Positions 28,462 to 38,262 of a stretch of 64,000 bases of DNA are shown piece by piece. The DNA lies in contig NZ_LYVP01000024.1 in assembly GCF_001984065.1 (NCBI RefSeq), forward strand, positions 1 to 64,000, given 5' to 3'. Origin of the DNA: Pseudomonas sp. KK4. GTDB lineage: Bacteria; Pseudomonadota; Gammaproteobacteria; Pseudomonadales; Pseudomonadaceae. Position 1 is the first letter of the stretch. Every line of letters begins with the position of its first letter. The notes below the pieces were generated by a model. It was not told the origin of the DNA and did no database searches. It saw only the letters and a list, made by a program, of their open reading frames with translations. A program made the translations under genes and the position numbers.

Positions 28462-29460
28462 GTGTCCCAACCGTCAGAACGCTTCACCCCCGCCTTCGGC
28501 CTCGGCAACCCGCACGTGCAGACCTTGTGGGGACCGCTGTGGCGCAAAACCACTCACATCGAACGCGAGCGTGAGCGCTTGTGGCTCGAGGACGGCGACT
28601 TCCTCGACCTCGACTGGCACGGCCCGCACAGCGCCGATGCGCCGCTGGTGCTGGTATTGCACGGGCTGACCGGCTCTTCGAACTCGCCTTATGTGGCAGG
28701 GATGCAAAAGGTGCTGGGCGACCGGGGCTGGGCCAGCGTTGCGCTGAACTGGCGCGGCTGCTCCGGCGAGCCCAACCTGCTGCCCCGCAGCTACCATTCC
28801 GGCGCCAGCGAAGACCTGGCCGAAACCATCAGGCATTTGCGGGCCAAACGCCCGCTCGCGCCGCTTTACGCCGTAGGGTATTCACTGGGTGGCAATGTCC
28901 TGCTCAAGCACTTGGGCGAGACCGGCAGCGACAGCGGCGTGCTCGGCGCGGTGGCGGTGTCGGTGCCGTTTCGCCTGGACCAGTGCGCCGACCGTATCGG
29001 CCAGGGCTTCTCAAAGGTCTATCAGGCGCACTTCATGCGCGAGATGCTGGCCTACATCAAAAACAAGCAGCGCCAGTTCCAGCATGACGGACGCGAGGAT
29101 GGCCTGGCTGCCCTGGCGGCGCTGGGCTCGCTGGAAAACCTGCGTACCTTCTGGGATTTCGATGGCCGGGTGACCGCGCCGCTCAATGGTTTCGTCGATG
29201 CCGAGGACTACTACCGCCGGGCATCGAGTCGCTACTTTCTGGGACAAATCCGTACGCCGACCCTGATCATCCAGGCAGCTGACGATCCCTTTGTGTTTCC
29301 CCATAGCCTGCCGCAAGCCGAGGAGTTGTCCACAAGTACACAGTTCGAGCTGCAGGCCCGGGGCGGTCACGTGGGTTTTGTCGACGGTACGTTCCGGCAA
29401 CCGGGTTACTACCTCGAGCGGCGTATCCCCCAATGGCTGGCCACCGTGGGACGCGCCTAG
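28462..29460 (+). CDS. YheT-type alpha/beta hydrolase
   Basis: A 332-residue alpha/beta hydrolase of the YheT/ABHD1-3 family. The oxyanion segment is LVLVLHGLTGSSNSPYV, the nucleophile elbow VGYSLGGNVLLKHLGE (Ser about residue 139), the acid falls in IIQAADDPFVFP and the His in ARGGHVGFVDG. The substrate is unknown; relatives are esterases or lipases. Translation starts at GTG (28462). The next gene begins 3 nt after the stop. Confidence 0.9.
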   Translation: MSQPSERFTPAFGLGNPHVQTLWGPLWRKTTHIERERERLWLEDGDFLDLDWHGPHSADAPLVLVLHGLTGSSNSPYVAGMQKVLGDRGWASVALNWRGCSGEPNLLPRSYHSGASEDLAETIRHLRAKRPLAPLYAVGYSLGGNVLLKHLGETGSDSGVLGAVAVSVPFRLDQCADRIGQGFSKVYQAHFMREMLAYIKNKQRQFQHDGREDGLAALAALGSLENLRTFWDFDGRVTAPLNGFVDAEDYYRRASSRYFLGQIRTPTLIIQAADDPFVFPHSLPQAEELSTSTQFELQARGGHVGFVDGTFRQPGYYLERRIPQWLATVGRA

Positions 29461-29463
29461 GTC

Positions 29464-30309
29464 ATGGACGTCAATCAGGGCGAATCGATCCGCTTCTGGC
29501 AAACGCCGCCGCTGGCCGGGGTCGAATTGCTGTCGGCGCGCTACATCGAGCACCGTTTCGCGCCCCATGTGCACGATGGCTACGTGATCGGCATGATCAT
29601 GGCCGGCGCCCAGCGCTACCGCTATCGCGGCGCCGAGCATCTGGCCGGCAGTGGCACGCTGGTGCTGATCAACCCGGATGAACTGCATACCGGCCACAAG
29701 GGCACGGAAGACGGTTGGCTGTACCGGGCGTTTTATCCGGACAGTGGGCAGGTCCTTTCCTTGCTCGATGAACTCGAATTGCCGACGCACAACTTGCCGG
29801 CGTTCGGCGCGACGCTGTATCGCGATCCGGATCTGGTGAGCGGTTTCTGCCAGTTGCATCGTCTGTTGGAAAGCCCCGCCACGGCGCTGCAACAGCAGAC
29901 GGCCTGGCGTGAACTGATGCTGTCGTTGCTACAGCGTCATGCAGCAGTTGCCGATGTTGGCCAACCGGGCAAGGAACACCGGGCAGTCACGCAAGCCAAG
30001 GATCTGCTGCACGCACAACTGGCGGCGCCGCCGTCGCTGGAGGAACTGGCGGCAGCGGTGAACCTGTCGCCCTTTCATTTCGCGCGGGTGTTCCGCCGAG
30101 CCACCGGCATGCCGCCGCACACCTGGCTGATGCAGCAGCGCATCGCCCGCGCACGGGCATTGTTGCAAAGTGGGTGCTTACCGCTGGAGGTCGCGACGCA
30201 GCTGGGCTTTGCCGATCAGAGTCATTTGAGTCGGCAGTTCAAGCAGGCGTATGGGGTTGGGCCGGGGGCGTATCGAAGTGCCCGGCAAGTACTGACGACA
30301 TATTCCTGA
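29464..30309 (+). CDS. AraC family transcriptional regulator
   Basis: A 281-residue regulator with an N-terminal AraC-type cupin sensor domain (about residues 10-150: ARYIEHRFAPHVHDGYVIGMI) and a C-terminal double helix-turn-helix (about 175-275: SLEELAAAVNLSPFHFARVFRRATGMPPHTWLMQQRI, then EVATQLGFADQSHLSRQFKQAYG). Related pseudomonad proteins often sit beside amino-acid exporters, but no transporter is adjacent. The ligand and targets cannot be told from the sequence. Confidence 0.9.
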   Translation: MDVNQGESIRFWQTPPLAGVELLSARYIEHRFAPHVHDGYVIGMIMAGAQRYRYRGAEHLAGSGTLVLINPDELHTGHKGTEDGWLYRAFYPDSGQVLSLLDELELPTHNLPAFGATLYRDPDLVSGFCQLHRLLESPATALQQQTAWRELMLSLLQRHAAVADVGQPGKEHRAVTQAKDLLHAQLAAPPSLEELAAAVNLSPFHFARVFRRATGMPPHTWLMQQRIARARALLQSGCLPLEVATQLGFADQSHLSRQFKQAYGVGPGAYRSARQVLTTYS

Positions 30310-30399
30310 TGTGGGAGCGGGCTTGCTAGCGAAAGCAGTGTGTCAGTCGACATCAATATTGACTGGAACTCCGCTTTCGCGAGCAAGCCCGCTCCCACA
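30310..30399. repeat. REPIN, class I
   Basis: TGTGGGAGCGGGCTTGCTAGCG and its inverse TCGCGAGCAAGCCCGCTCCCACA flank a spacer with GTGTGTCAGTCGACATC. The left copy has one mismatch (TAGC for TCGC). It lies between the convergent araC-type and sseA genes. Confidence 0.87.
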
Positions 30400-30415
30400 G
30401 GAGGGATTGCGGTGA

Positions 30416-31270
30416 TCAGGTGCCGGTGGCAATCCCGCGAGCCGGATCGTTGATCCACTCACTCCACGACCCCGCATACAGTGCCCCCAGCGGGTAACCT
30501 GCCAGGCACAAGGCAAACAGGTTGTGGCACGCCGTCACACCGGACCCGCAGTACGCCACCAGATCATTGGGTGAGCGATCGCCCAGTTTCGCGGCGAACC
30601 GCTGCTTGAGCTGATCTGTCGGCAAAAAACGCCCGTCGCCGCCCAGGTTGTCGGTAAACGCCGCGCATTGCGCACCGGGGATATGCCCGGCCACCGGATC
30701 GATGGGTTCTACTTCGCCCTTGAAGCGCGGCAGGGCACGGGCGTCGATCAACGTCATCTCGGGCTGACCAAGACGCTGCTGAAGTTGTTCGGCGCTGAGG
30801 ATCAGTGCATTGTCCGGCGCCCCGGTAAAGCTGCCACGGCCAGTGGATGGCGCATCGAGGCTCAACGGCAGCCCCGCCCCATGCCAGGCCTTTAGCCCGC
30901 CATCAAGGATGAACACGCCCTCACGTTTGCCCAGCCATGCCAGCAACCACCAGGCCCGCGCCGCAAAGGCACCGGGGCCGTCATCGTACAAAACCACGTC
31001 ACAGTCGTTGTCGATGCCCCAGGCCTGCAGGCGCTCGATCAGCTCGGCCGGTTCGGGCAGCGGGTGGCGCCCGGTCACACCCTTGACCACTTTGCCGCTC
31101 AGATCACGCTCCAGATCAGCAAAACGGGCCCCGGCGATATGGCCTTCGGCATAACTGCGCTGCCCGTAGTCCGGGTCTTCGAGGGCAAAACGACAATCCA
31201 GAATCACCAGCCCCGGCTGCTCCTTTTTCAGGTCCAACGCTTGCGGGCTGATCAGTTGCGCAATGGGCAT
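30416..31270 (-). CDS. sseA: 3-mercaptopyruvate sulfurtransferase
   Basis: A 284-residue protein of two rhodanese domains. The second domain carries the active loop CGSGVTA (about residue 236), the mercaptopyruvate-sulfurtransferase form of the motif. N-terminal signatures are LVILDCRFALEDPDYGQRSY and HIAGARFADLERDLSG. The enzyme moves sulfur from mercaptopyruvate to cyanide or thiols in the cytoplasm. It stands alone on the minus strand beside the TetR gene. Confidence 0.93.
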   Translation of the reverse strand: MPIAQLISPQALDLKKEQPGLVILDCRFALEDPDYGQRSYAEGHIAGARFADLERDLSGKVVKGVTGRHPLPEPAELIERLQAWGIDNDCDVVLYDDGPGAFAARAWWLLAWLGKREGVFILDGGLKAWHGAGLPLSLDAPSTGRGSFTGAPDNALILSAEQLQQRLGQPEMTLIDARALPRFKGEVEPIDPVAGHIPGAQCAAFTDNLGGDGRFLPTDQLKQRFAAKLGDRSPNDLVAYCGSGVTACHNLFALCLAGYPLGALYAGSWSEWINDPARGIATGT

Positions 31271-31310
31271 AACGGGCTCCTGTGATTAAACCGGGTCTGG
31301 ATCGTACTGC

Positions 31311-31985
31311 TTAGCGCGCCGTTTCTTCCAGCGCCTGGGCCAGCGGTACATAGAACTCTTCGAACAGCGCGTTGACCTCTTTGCGGGCCTCATCCGTGAC
31401 GAAGCCGGCCTCCAGCACCAGCACCTGATAGACGCCACGCTTGATCGCCTGCTCGCTCAGGTGGCTGGAGTTTTCCCGGGTGGTGCACAAAAAGCGCACC
31501 CAGGACGTGAGGATGATCCAGGCATTGAGGGTCAGGGATTCAATCTGCACCTTGTCCATGGTCAGGATCCCGGCGGCGACGAAGCCTTTGTAGATGGCGG
31601 CCCCCTGAATCAGGCAGCGCTGGGAAAAGCGTCGATAGCGCGAGGCGAGTTCGGCATCGCTGTCGAGCAGGTGCTCGAGGTCGCGGTGCAGGAATCGGTA
31701 TCGCCACATGGCCGATAGCAGTTCCTTGAGGTAGTAGCGCTTGTCTTCCACCGTGGCCGCGCGCCCCTGGGGCGGGCGCAGAAAGCTGTCCACCAGCGCT
31801 TCATACTCGCTGAACAGCACGGCGATGATCGCCTGCTTGTTGGGGAAGTGGTAGTACAGATTGCCCGGAGAAATCTCCATGTGGGCAGCGATATGGTTGG
31901 TGCTGATGCTGCGCTCGCCCTGCTGATTGAACAGCTCGAGGCTGTTCTGCACGATGCGCTCGCTTGTTTTTATTCGTGGGGCCAT
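31311..31985 (-). CDS. TetR/AcrR family regulator of the aldehyde dehydrogenase cassette
   Basis: A 224-residue TetR regulator: N-terminal helix-turn-helix (about residues 10-56, SERIVQNSLELFNQQGERSISTNHIAAHMEISPGNLYYHFPNK) and a variable ligand domain. It is divergent from the aldehyde dehydrogenase gene across 147 nt that contain two inverted repeats, so autoregulation and control of the divergent cassette are likely by position. The ligand is unknown. Confidence 0.9.
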   Translation of the reverse strand: MAPRIKTSERIVQNSLELFNQQGERSISTNHIAAHMEISPGNLYYHFPNKQAIIAVLFSEYEALVDSFLRPPQGRAATVEDKRYYLKELLSAMWRYRFLHRDLEHLLDSDAELASRYRRFSQRCLIQGAAIYKGFVAAGILTMDKVQIESLTLNAWIILTSWVRFLCTTRENSSHLSEQAIKRGVYQVLVLEAGFVTDEARKEVNALFEEFYVPLAQALEETAR

Positions 31986-32030
31986 GGCTTGAGCTTAAAT
32001 TCAGAGTGCGTTGACGGGCATCTTACGACC

Positions 32031-32046
32031 TATCCGGATCCGGATA
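32031..32046. promoter_or_regulatory. Perfect 16-bp palindrome, candidate TetR operator
   Basis: TATCCGGATCCGGATA is a perfect 16-bp dyad located 46 nt upstream of the TetR start codon, in the divergent region. A regulator dimer could bind here. This is inference from symmetry and position. Confidence 0.55.
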
Positions 32047-32071
32047 AAACAAAGCTGCGCCAGTATGTCAT

Positions 32072-32100
32072 TTGACTTTATAGAGCATAAACTCTAAAAG
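32072..32100 (+). promoter_or_regulatory. Candidate promoter with internal dyad for the aldehyde dehydrogenase
   Basis: TTGACT (32072-32077) and TAAAAG (32095-32100) have 17-nt spacing. The spacer contains the inverted repeat TAGAG-CATAAA-CTCTA (32081-32096), a second place for a repressor to sit between the boxes. Confidence 0.45.
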
Positions 32101-32132
32101 ATGCCTCACTAGAATAAAATCCGGAGCCGACC

Positions 32133-33563
32133 ATGACTGCTGAAATTTCCTACCTGCAAGATCTGCAGAACCCTCTGGCAGAGCTCCAATCCCTGTTCGA
32201 CGCGCAGCGCGCCGCCTATGCCGCCAACCCCATGCCGCCAGCGGCGCAACGCCTGCAATGGCTCAAGGCATTGCGTGACCTGCTCGACAGCGAGCGCCAG
32301 GCCCTGATCGATGCGATCAGCCAGGATTTCAGCCATCGCAGCGCCGATGAAACCCTGCTCGCCGAGTTGATGCCCAGCCTGCATGGCATCCATTACGCCA
32401 GCCGCCACCTCAAGGGCTGGATGCGTCCTTCGCGGCGCAAAGTCGGCGTGGCCTTTCAGCCAGCCTCGGCCAAAGTGGTTTATCAGCCGCTGGGCGTGGT
32501 CGGCGTGATCGTGCCGTGGAACTACCCGCTGTACCTTGCCATCGGGCCGTTGGTCGGCGCGTTGTCGGCAGGCAACCGGGTGATGCTCAAACTCAGCGAA
32601 TCCACCCCCGCCACCGGCTTGCTGATGAAGCAGTTGCTGGCGCGGATCTTCCCCGAAGACCTGGTGTGCGTGGTGTTGGGCGAAGCCGATATCGGTGTGG
32701 CGTTTTCCAGGCTGCGCTTCGATCATTTGCTGTTCACCGGCGCCACCAGCATTGGCAAGCACGTGATGCGCGCGGCGGCGGAAAACCTGACCCCAGTGAC
32801 CCTGGAGTTGGGCGGCAAGTCTCCCGCCATCGTGTCCCACGATGTGCCGCTCAAGGACGCCGCCGAGCGCATCGCCTTCGGCAAGACCCTCAACGCCGGC
32901 CAGACCTGCGTGGCCCCGGACTATGTGCTGGTGCCGGAAGATCGTGTCGGTTCGTTCGTCGAAGCCTATCGCCAGGCGGTTCAGGTTTTTTTTCCGACAC
33001 TGGCCGACAACCCGGACTACACCGCCATCATCAACGACCGACAGCTGGCGCGCCTCAACGGTTACCTCAGTGATGCCACCAGCAAGGGCGCCTTGCTGAT
33101 TCCGATGTTCGAACAGGGCCAGGGTCGCCGCATGGCGCACAGCCTGCTGCTCAACGTCAGCGACGAGATGACGGTGATGCAGGACGAAATCTTCGGCCCG
33201 CTGTTGCCGATCGTGCCGTACAAGGATCTCGACCAGGCGTTTGCCTACATCAATCAGCGCCCGCGCCCACTGGCGCTGTACTACTTTGGCTACAACAAAC
33301 GCGAACAGCAGCGCGTGCTGCACGAAACCCATTCCGGTGGCGTGTGCCTGAACGACACCCTGCTGCACGTCGCCCAGGACGACATGCCCTTCGGCGGCAT
33401 CGGCGCCTCGGGCATGGGCCATTACCACGGTCACGAAGGTTTCCTGACCTTCAGCAAGGCCAAGGGTGTGTTGATCAAAGAGCGCTTCAACGCGGCGAAA
33501 CTGATCTACCCGCCCTACGGCAAGTCCATCCAGAAACTCATCCAGAAGCTGTTCATTCGCTAA
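32133..33563 (+). CDS. Coniferyl/long-chain aldehyde dehydrogenase
   Basis: A 476-residue NAD(P)-dependent aldehyde dehydrogenase of the class annotated as coniferyl aldehyde dehydrogenase. The general-base Glu is in TLELGGKSPAIV (about residue 228), the nucleophile Cys in NAGQTCVAPDYVLVP (about 262), and the cofactor stretch is VIVPWNYPLYL. It lacks the C-terminal tail of longer families and ends in KLIQKLFIR, hinting at membrane association. Co-directional with the Tat protein and GMC oxidoreductase, it probably oxidises the aldehyde those generate. Confidence 0.88.
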   Translation: MTAEISYLQDLQNPLAELQSLFDAQRAAYAANPMPPAAQRLQWLKALRDLLDSERQALIDAISQDFSHRSADETLLAELMPSLHGIHYASRHLKGWMRPSRRKVGVAFQPASAKVVYQPLGVVGVIVPWNYPLYLAIGPLVGALSAGNRVMLKLSESTPATGLLMKQLLARIFPEDLVCVVLGEADIGVAFSRLRFDHLLFTGATSIGKHVMRAAAENLTPVTLELGGKSPAIVSHDVPLKDAAERIAFGKTLNAGQTCVAPDYVLVPEDRVGSFVEAYRQAVQVFFPTLADNPDYTAIINDRQLARLNGYLSDATSKGALLIPMFEQGQGRRMAHSLLLNVSDEMTVMQDEIFGPLLPIVPYKDLDQAFAYINQRPRPLALYYFGYNKREQQRVLHETHSGGVCLNDTLLHVAQDDMPFGGIGASGMGHYHGHEGFLTFSKAKGVLIKERFNAAKLIYPPYGKSIQKLIQKLFIR

Positions 33564-33591
33564 CGCTCAACGCCATCGGGTAATAACAATA

Positions 33592-34137
33592 ATGAGCCCA
33601 AGCCTGTCCGATACTCCCGCGCTGTCACGGCGCGACCTGCTCAAGTTCAGCCTGGGCGCCAGCGCCTTTCTCACCACCGCGGGGTTGAGCGCCAGCCTCA
33701 GTGGTTGTTCGTCGAGCGTTGCAGAAAGCGGATTCGCCGTACTGCGCAGGGGTGACCTGCTGTTTTTGCGCGCGCTAGTCCCGGTGATGCTCGACGGTGC
33801 CGTGACCGAAGAACGCATGCCTGCGGCTGTCGACGAGACCTTGAAAAGCCTGGACTACAACCTCGATCACCTGTCACCGCAGATGCTCAAGCTGACCCGG
33901 CAACTGTTCGATGTGCTCGGCATGGCGGTCACTCGCGGCCCGCTGACCGGCATCTGGGGCAGTTGGGAAAACGCCAGCGCCAATGATATGAGGCGCTTCC
34001 TCCATCGCTGGGAAAACAGCTCGCTGAGCCTGTTGCGCATGGGGCATAGCTCATTGCTGCAATTGGTGATGATGGCCTGGTATGGGCGCAAGGAGTCGTG
34101 GGCGCATTGCGGGTATCCGGGGCCGCCGACGGTTTGA
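33592..34137 (+). CDS. Tat-exported small subunit of a GMC oxidoreductase
   Basis: A 181-residue protein with a clear twin-arginine signal (SRRDLLKFSLGASAFLTTAG at about residues 12-31) followed by a lipobox-like SGCSSS. The remainder (RGDLLFLRALVPVMLDGAV through YGRKESWAHCGYPGPP) resembles the gluconate 2-dehydrogenase subunit 3 / Tat small-subunit family. Such subunits carry the flavoprotein partner to the periplasm. It directly precedes the GMC gene, which lacks its own signal peptide, so co-export is likely. Confidence 0.8.
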   Translation: MSPSLSDTPALSRRDLLKFSLGASAFLTTAGLSASLSGCSSSVAESGFAVLRRGDLLFLRALVPVMLDGAVTEERMPAAVDETLKSLDYNLDHLSPQMLKLTRQLFDVLGMAVTRGPLTGIWGSWENASANDMRRFLHRWENSSLSLLRMGHSSLLQLVMMAWYGRKESWAHCGYPGPPTV

Positions 34138-34151
34138 GACCGTGTCGCCCC

Positions 34152-34246
34152 CTTCGCGAGCAAGCCCGCTCCCACAGTGTCCGATGTCGTTCACCACAGG
34201 GTGGTTCACCTCGACAACGGTAGGCGCGAGGCTTGCCCGCGATGGC
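34152..34246. repeat. Mixed REP pair (class I half plus class II half)
   Basis: TTCGCGAGCAAGCCCGCTCCCACA (class I) and GTAGGCGCGAGGCTTGCCCGCGATGG (class II variant) lie in opposite orientation across about 45 nt. The arms belong to different classes and could not pair perfectly. It sits between two genes expected to be co-transcribed. Confidence 0.75.
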
Positions 34247-34289
34247 GTCAGCCGCCTCACTGCACACTCAAAATAAAAAGAGAATGAAG

Positions 34290-35885
34290 ATGCCCGTACC
34301 CGACCCGTTCCGCGAAGGCATGGCCCGTGGCTGGAAAACCCACAACGGCGCGCAACTGACCCAGGACCTGACCCTCGAGGCGGATGTGGCGATCATCGGC
34401 AGCGGTGCCGGCGGCGGGACCACGGCGGAAATCCTCAGCGCGGCCGGCTACAAAGTGCTGCTGATCGAGGAAGGACCGCTCAAGACCAGCAGCGACTTCA
34501 AGATGCTCGAAGACCAGGCCTACGCCAGCCTCTATCAGGAAGGCATCGGCCGCATGAGCAAGGACGGTGCGATCACCATCCTGCAAGGCCGGGCCGTAGG
34601 CGGCACCACGCTGATCAACTGGACCTCCAGTTTCCGCACACCGGAGCCGACCCTGGAGCACTGGGCCAAGGAGCACGGCGTCAAGGGCCATAGCCCGACA
34701 GAAATGGCGCCCTGGTTCGAAAAAATGGAACAGCGCCTGGGCGTCGCACCGTGGAGGGTGCCGCCCAACGCCAACAACGACGTGATCCGCAAGGGCTGCG
34801 AAAAGCTCGGCTACAGCTGGCATGTCATCCCGCGCAACGTGCGCGGTTGCTGGAACCTGGGCTACTGCGGCATGGGCTGCCCGACCAATGCCAAGCAGTC
34901 GATGATGGTCACCACCATTCCGGCCACCCTGGAAAAGGGCGGCGAACTGCTCTACCTGGCCCGCGCCGAAAAGCTGCTGATCCACGGCGACCAGGTCACC
35001 GGCCTGCAATGCGTGGCGATGGACGAGCGCTGCGTCGAGCCCACCGGCCGCAAGATTACGGTCAAGGCACGACATTACGTACTGGCCGGCGGCGGTATCA
35101 ACAGCCCGGGGTTGTTGATGCGCTCCGGGGCGCCCGACCCGCATCAACGCCTGGGCAAACGCACCTTCCTGCACCCGGTGAACATGTCCGCCGCCCTGTT
35201 CGACGAAGTGGTCAACCCGTTCTACGGCGCGCCGCAGTCGATCTACTCCGACCATTTTCAATGGCAGGACGGTACCACCGGCAAAATGGCCTACAAACTG
35301 GAGGTCCCACCCCTGCACCCGGCGCTGGCCGCGACCCTGCTTGGCGGTTTCGGTCAGGATAATGCGCAACACATGACCAACCTGCCCCATACCCACGCCA
35401 TGCTGGCGCTGCTGCGCGACGGTTTTCACCCGGACAGCCAGGGCGGCAGCGTCGAGTTGCGCGGCGACGACACCCCGGTGCTCGATTATCAAATCTCGCC
35501 TTATGCCTGGGACGGCCTGCGCCGGGCCTTTCACAGCATGGCCGAGATCCAGTTCGCCGGGGGCGCCAGGGCTGTGATGCCGATGCACGCCGATGCGCGC
35601 TACGTGAAAACCCTGGCCGAAGCACGCACGCTGATCGACGGCCTGGGCCTTGAGTTGTACCGCACACGCCTGGGCAGCGCCCACGTGATGGGCGGTTGTG
35701 CCATGGGCGAAGATCCGAAAAACGCGGTGACCGACAGCCTCGGCCGTCATCATCAACTGGGCAATCTGTCGATCCATGACGGCTCGCTGTTCCCCACCAG
35801 CATTGGCGCAAACCCGCAATTATCCGTCTATGGACTGACCGCGCAACTGGCGACATCCCTGGCCGAACGTTTGAAAAACCCATGA
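34290..35885 (+). CDS. GMC family FAD oxidoreductase, large subunit
   Basis: A 531-residue GMC oxidoreductase. The FAD-binding motif VAIIGSGAGGGTTAEILS is at residues 33-50. GRAVGGTTLINWTSSFRTP and GSAHVMGGCAMGEDPKNAV near the C-terminus are family hallmarks. A Cys-rich stretch CWNLGYCGMGC (C-x5-C-x2-C) could bind an Fe-S cluster as in related FAD dehydrogenases, but this is not proven. Start: AAGAG at 34278-34282 suits the ATG at 34290 (MPVPDPF); the ATG at 34284 would be too close. The substrate is probably an alcohol. Confidence 0.85.
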   Translation: MPVPDPFREGMARGWKTHNGAQLTQDLTLEADVAIIGSGAGGGTTAEILSAAGYKVLLIEEGPLKTSSDFKMLEDQAYASLYQEGIGRMSKDGAITILQGRAVGGTTLINWTSSFRTPEPTLEHWAKEHGVKGHSPTEMAPWFEKMEQRLGVAPWRVPPNANNDVIRKGCEKLGYSWHVIPRNVRGCWNLGYCGMGCPTNAKQSMMVTTIPATLEKGGELLYLARAEKLLIHGDQVTGLQCVAMDERCVEPTGRKITVKARHYVLAGGGINSPGLLMRSGAPDPHQRLGKRTFLHPVNMSAALFDEVVNPFYGAPQSIYSDHFQWQDGTTGKMAYKLEVPPLHPALAATLLGGFGQDNAQHMTNLPHTHAMLALLRDGFHPDSQGGSVELRGDDTPVLDYQISPYAWDGLRRAFHSMAEIQFAGGARAVMPMHADARYVKTLAEARTLIDGLGLELYRTRLGSAHVMGGCAMGEDPKNAVTDSLGRHHQLGNLSIHDGSLFPTSIGANPQLSVYGLTAQLATSLAERLKNP

Positions 35886-35913
35886 AAACGAGGAACATTC
35901 CCATCGTCTATAG

Positions 35914-36904
<991 letters not shown>

Positions 36905-36936
36905 GCCAGAAGTTTTTATAGCGTTTGTGCCGGCCT

Positions 36937-37005
36937 CTTCGCGAGCAAGCCCGCTCCCACAGAGGGAACGCATTCCAGTGTGGGAGCGGGCTTGCTCGCG
37001 AAGGC
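36937..37005. repeat. REPIN, class I, short spacer
   Basis: CTTCGCGAGCAAGCCCGCTCCCACA and GTGGGAGCGGGCTTGCTCGCGAAGG are exact inverses across about 18 nt, in the gap between the ferredoxin and the convergent membrane protein. Confidence 0.9.
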
Positions 37006-37035
37006 GTCAGTAGCCACAACGAAGATGTAACTGAC

Positions 37036-37356
37036 TCACTCCCGCTGCTCAAACCCCTCCCCGATACACCCCAAACACCGCACGAACGCCGCCCTCGCCG
37101 GGTCCACCACCAACGCCTGCCCCGCATCGCCCACACCGCCACCCAGCGCGGTGAACGGCAACGACACCACAAACACTCCCGCACCGATCACCGTTGCCAC
37201 CACCAGCAAGGGCCGGGCAATCAACAGGTCACCGATCATGGCGTACGCGGGCGGGTTCTGGATGGTGTAGCGCGGATCGCCGCTGCCACTGCTGGCGGCG
37301 ACAGAAGTGCCGACGCTCAACAGCAGAACGGCGGCGAGGGTTTGATGCAGCTTCAT
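37036..37356 (-). CDS. Small exported/membrane protein of unknown function
   Basis: A 106-residue protein with a signal peptide ([22 protein letters not shown], residues 1-22) and one strongly hydrophobic segment (about 45-75, [28 protein letters not shown]). Two Cys near the C-terminus ([11 protein letters not shown]) could form a disulfide or bind a ligand. Relatives in pseudomonads are sometimes named multidrug transporter without support. It lies upstream of mutM on the minus strand, separated by 55 nt. Confidence 0.75.
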   Translation of the reverse strand: MKLHQTLAAVLLLSVGTSVAASSGSGDPRYTIQNPPAYAMIGDLLIARPLLVVATVIGAGVFVVSLPFTALGGGVGDAGQALVVDPARAAFVRCLGCIGEGFEQRE

Positions 37357-37411
37357 GGCACGGTCCTTCGGCTAAATCAGTCAGAACACTGACTATAGAC
37401 CGTCGGGCGTA

Positions 37412-38224
37412 TCAGCTCTGGCAGCGTGGGCAAAACACGCTGGCGCGCTGCCCCAGCTTCACTTCCCGCAGCTCCGTGCCGCAGACCTTGCACGGCTCGG
37501 CACCCCGGCCATACACGAACAACTCCTGCTGGAAGTAGCCCGGCTGACCGTCACCGCCGATAAAGTCGCGCAACGTGGTACCACCCCGTTCGATGGCGGC
37601 GGCCAGGATGCGCTTGATCTCGATCGCCAGCTTCAGGTAGCGCGCCCGGGAGATGCCCTTGGCTTCGCGACGCGGGTCTATCCCGGCGGCGAACAGCGCC
37701 TCGGTCGCATAAATGTTGCCCACGCCCACCACCACCGCGTTGTCCATGATGAACGGCTTGACCGCCATCGAACGCCCGCGGGACAGCTGGAACAAGCGCT
37801 CGCCGTCAAACAGGTCGGTCAGCGGCTCCGGCCCCAGGCGAATCAGCAGCTCATGGTTGAGCGGGTCGAGGCTCCAGAGCATCGCGCCAAATCGCCGCGG
37901 GTCGGTATAGCGCAGCGCCAGGCCCGACTCCAGCTCGATGTCCACATGCTCGTGCTTGCCCGCCGGCAGACCGACTTCCACCAGCCGCAAATTCCCCGAC
38001 ATGCCCAGGTGACTGATCAAGGTGCCGACTTCGGCGTTGATCAGCAGGTACTTGGCGCGCCGCTCCACCAGCACGATACGCTGGCCGGACAGGCGCACAT
38101 CCAAATCTTCAGGAATCGGCCAACGCAGGCGCCGGTCACGCACGATCACCCGGCTGACGCGCTGGCCTTCCAGATGCGGGGCAATGCCGCGGCGGGTGGT
38201 TTCGACTTCTGGCAGTTCAGGCAT
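37412..38224 (-). CDS. mutM: Formamidopyrimidine-DNA glycosylase
   Basis: A 270-residue Fpg/Nei enzyme that excises 8-oxoguanine and cuts the abasic site. The catalytic N-terminal [13 protein letters not shown] (Pro2, Glu3) fixes the start at 38224 and rules out a longer reading. The H2TH region ([21 protein letters not shown]) and the C-terminal zinc finger ([14 protein letters not shown]) are intact. Confidence 0.97.
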   Translation of the reverse strand: MPELPEVETTRRGIAPHLEGQRVSRVIVRDRRLRWPIPEDLDVRLSGQRIVLVERRAKYLLINAEVGTLISHLGMSGNLRLVEVGLPAGKHEHVDIELESGLALRYTDPRRFGAMLWSLDPLNHELLIRLGPEPLTDLFDGERLFQLSRGRSMAVKPFIMDNAVVVGVGNIYATEALFAAGIDPRREAKGISRARYLKLAIEIKRILAAAIERGGTTLRDFIGGDGQPGYFQQELFVYGRGAEPCKVCGTELREVKLGQRASVFCPRCQS

Positions 38225-38262
38225 GAGCTTGTGTTTTTCGATAAATAAGAGGGGGGCGGCAC

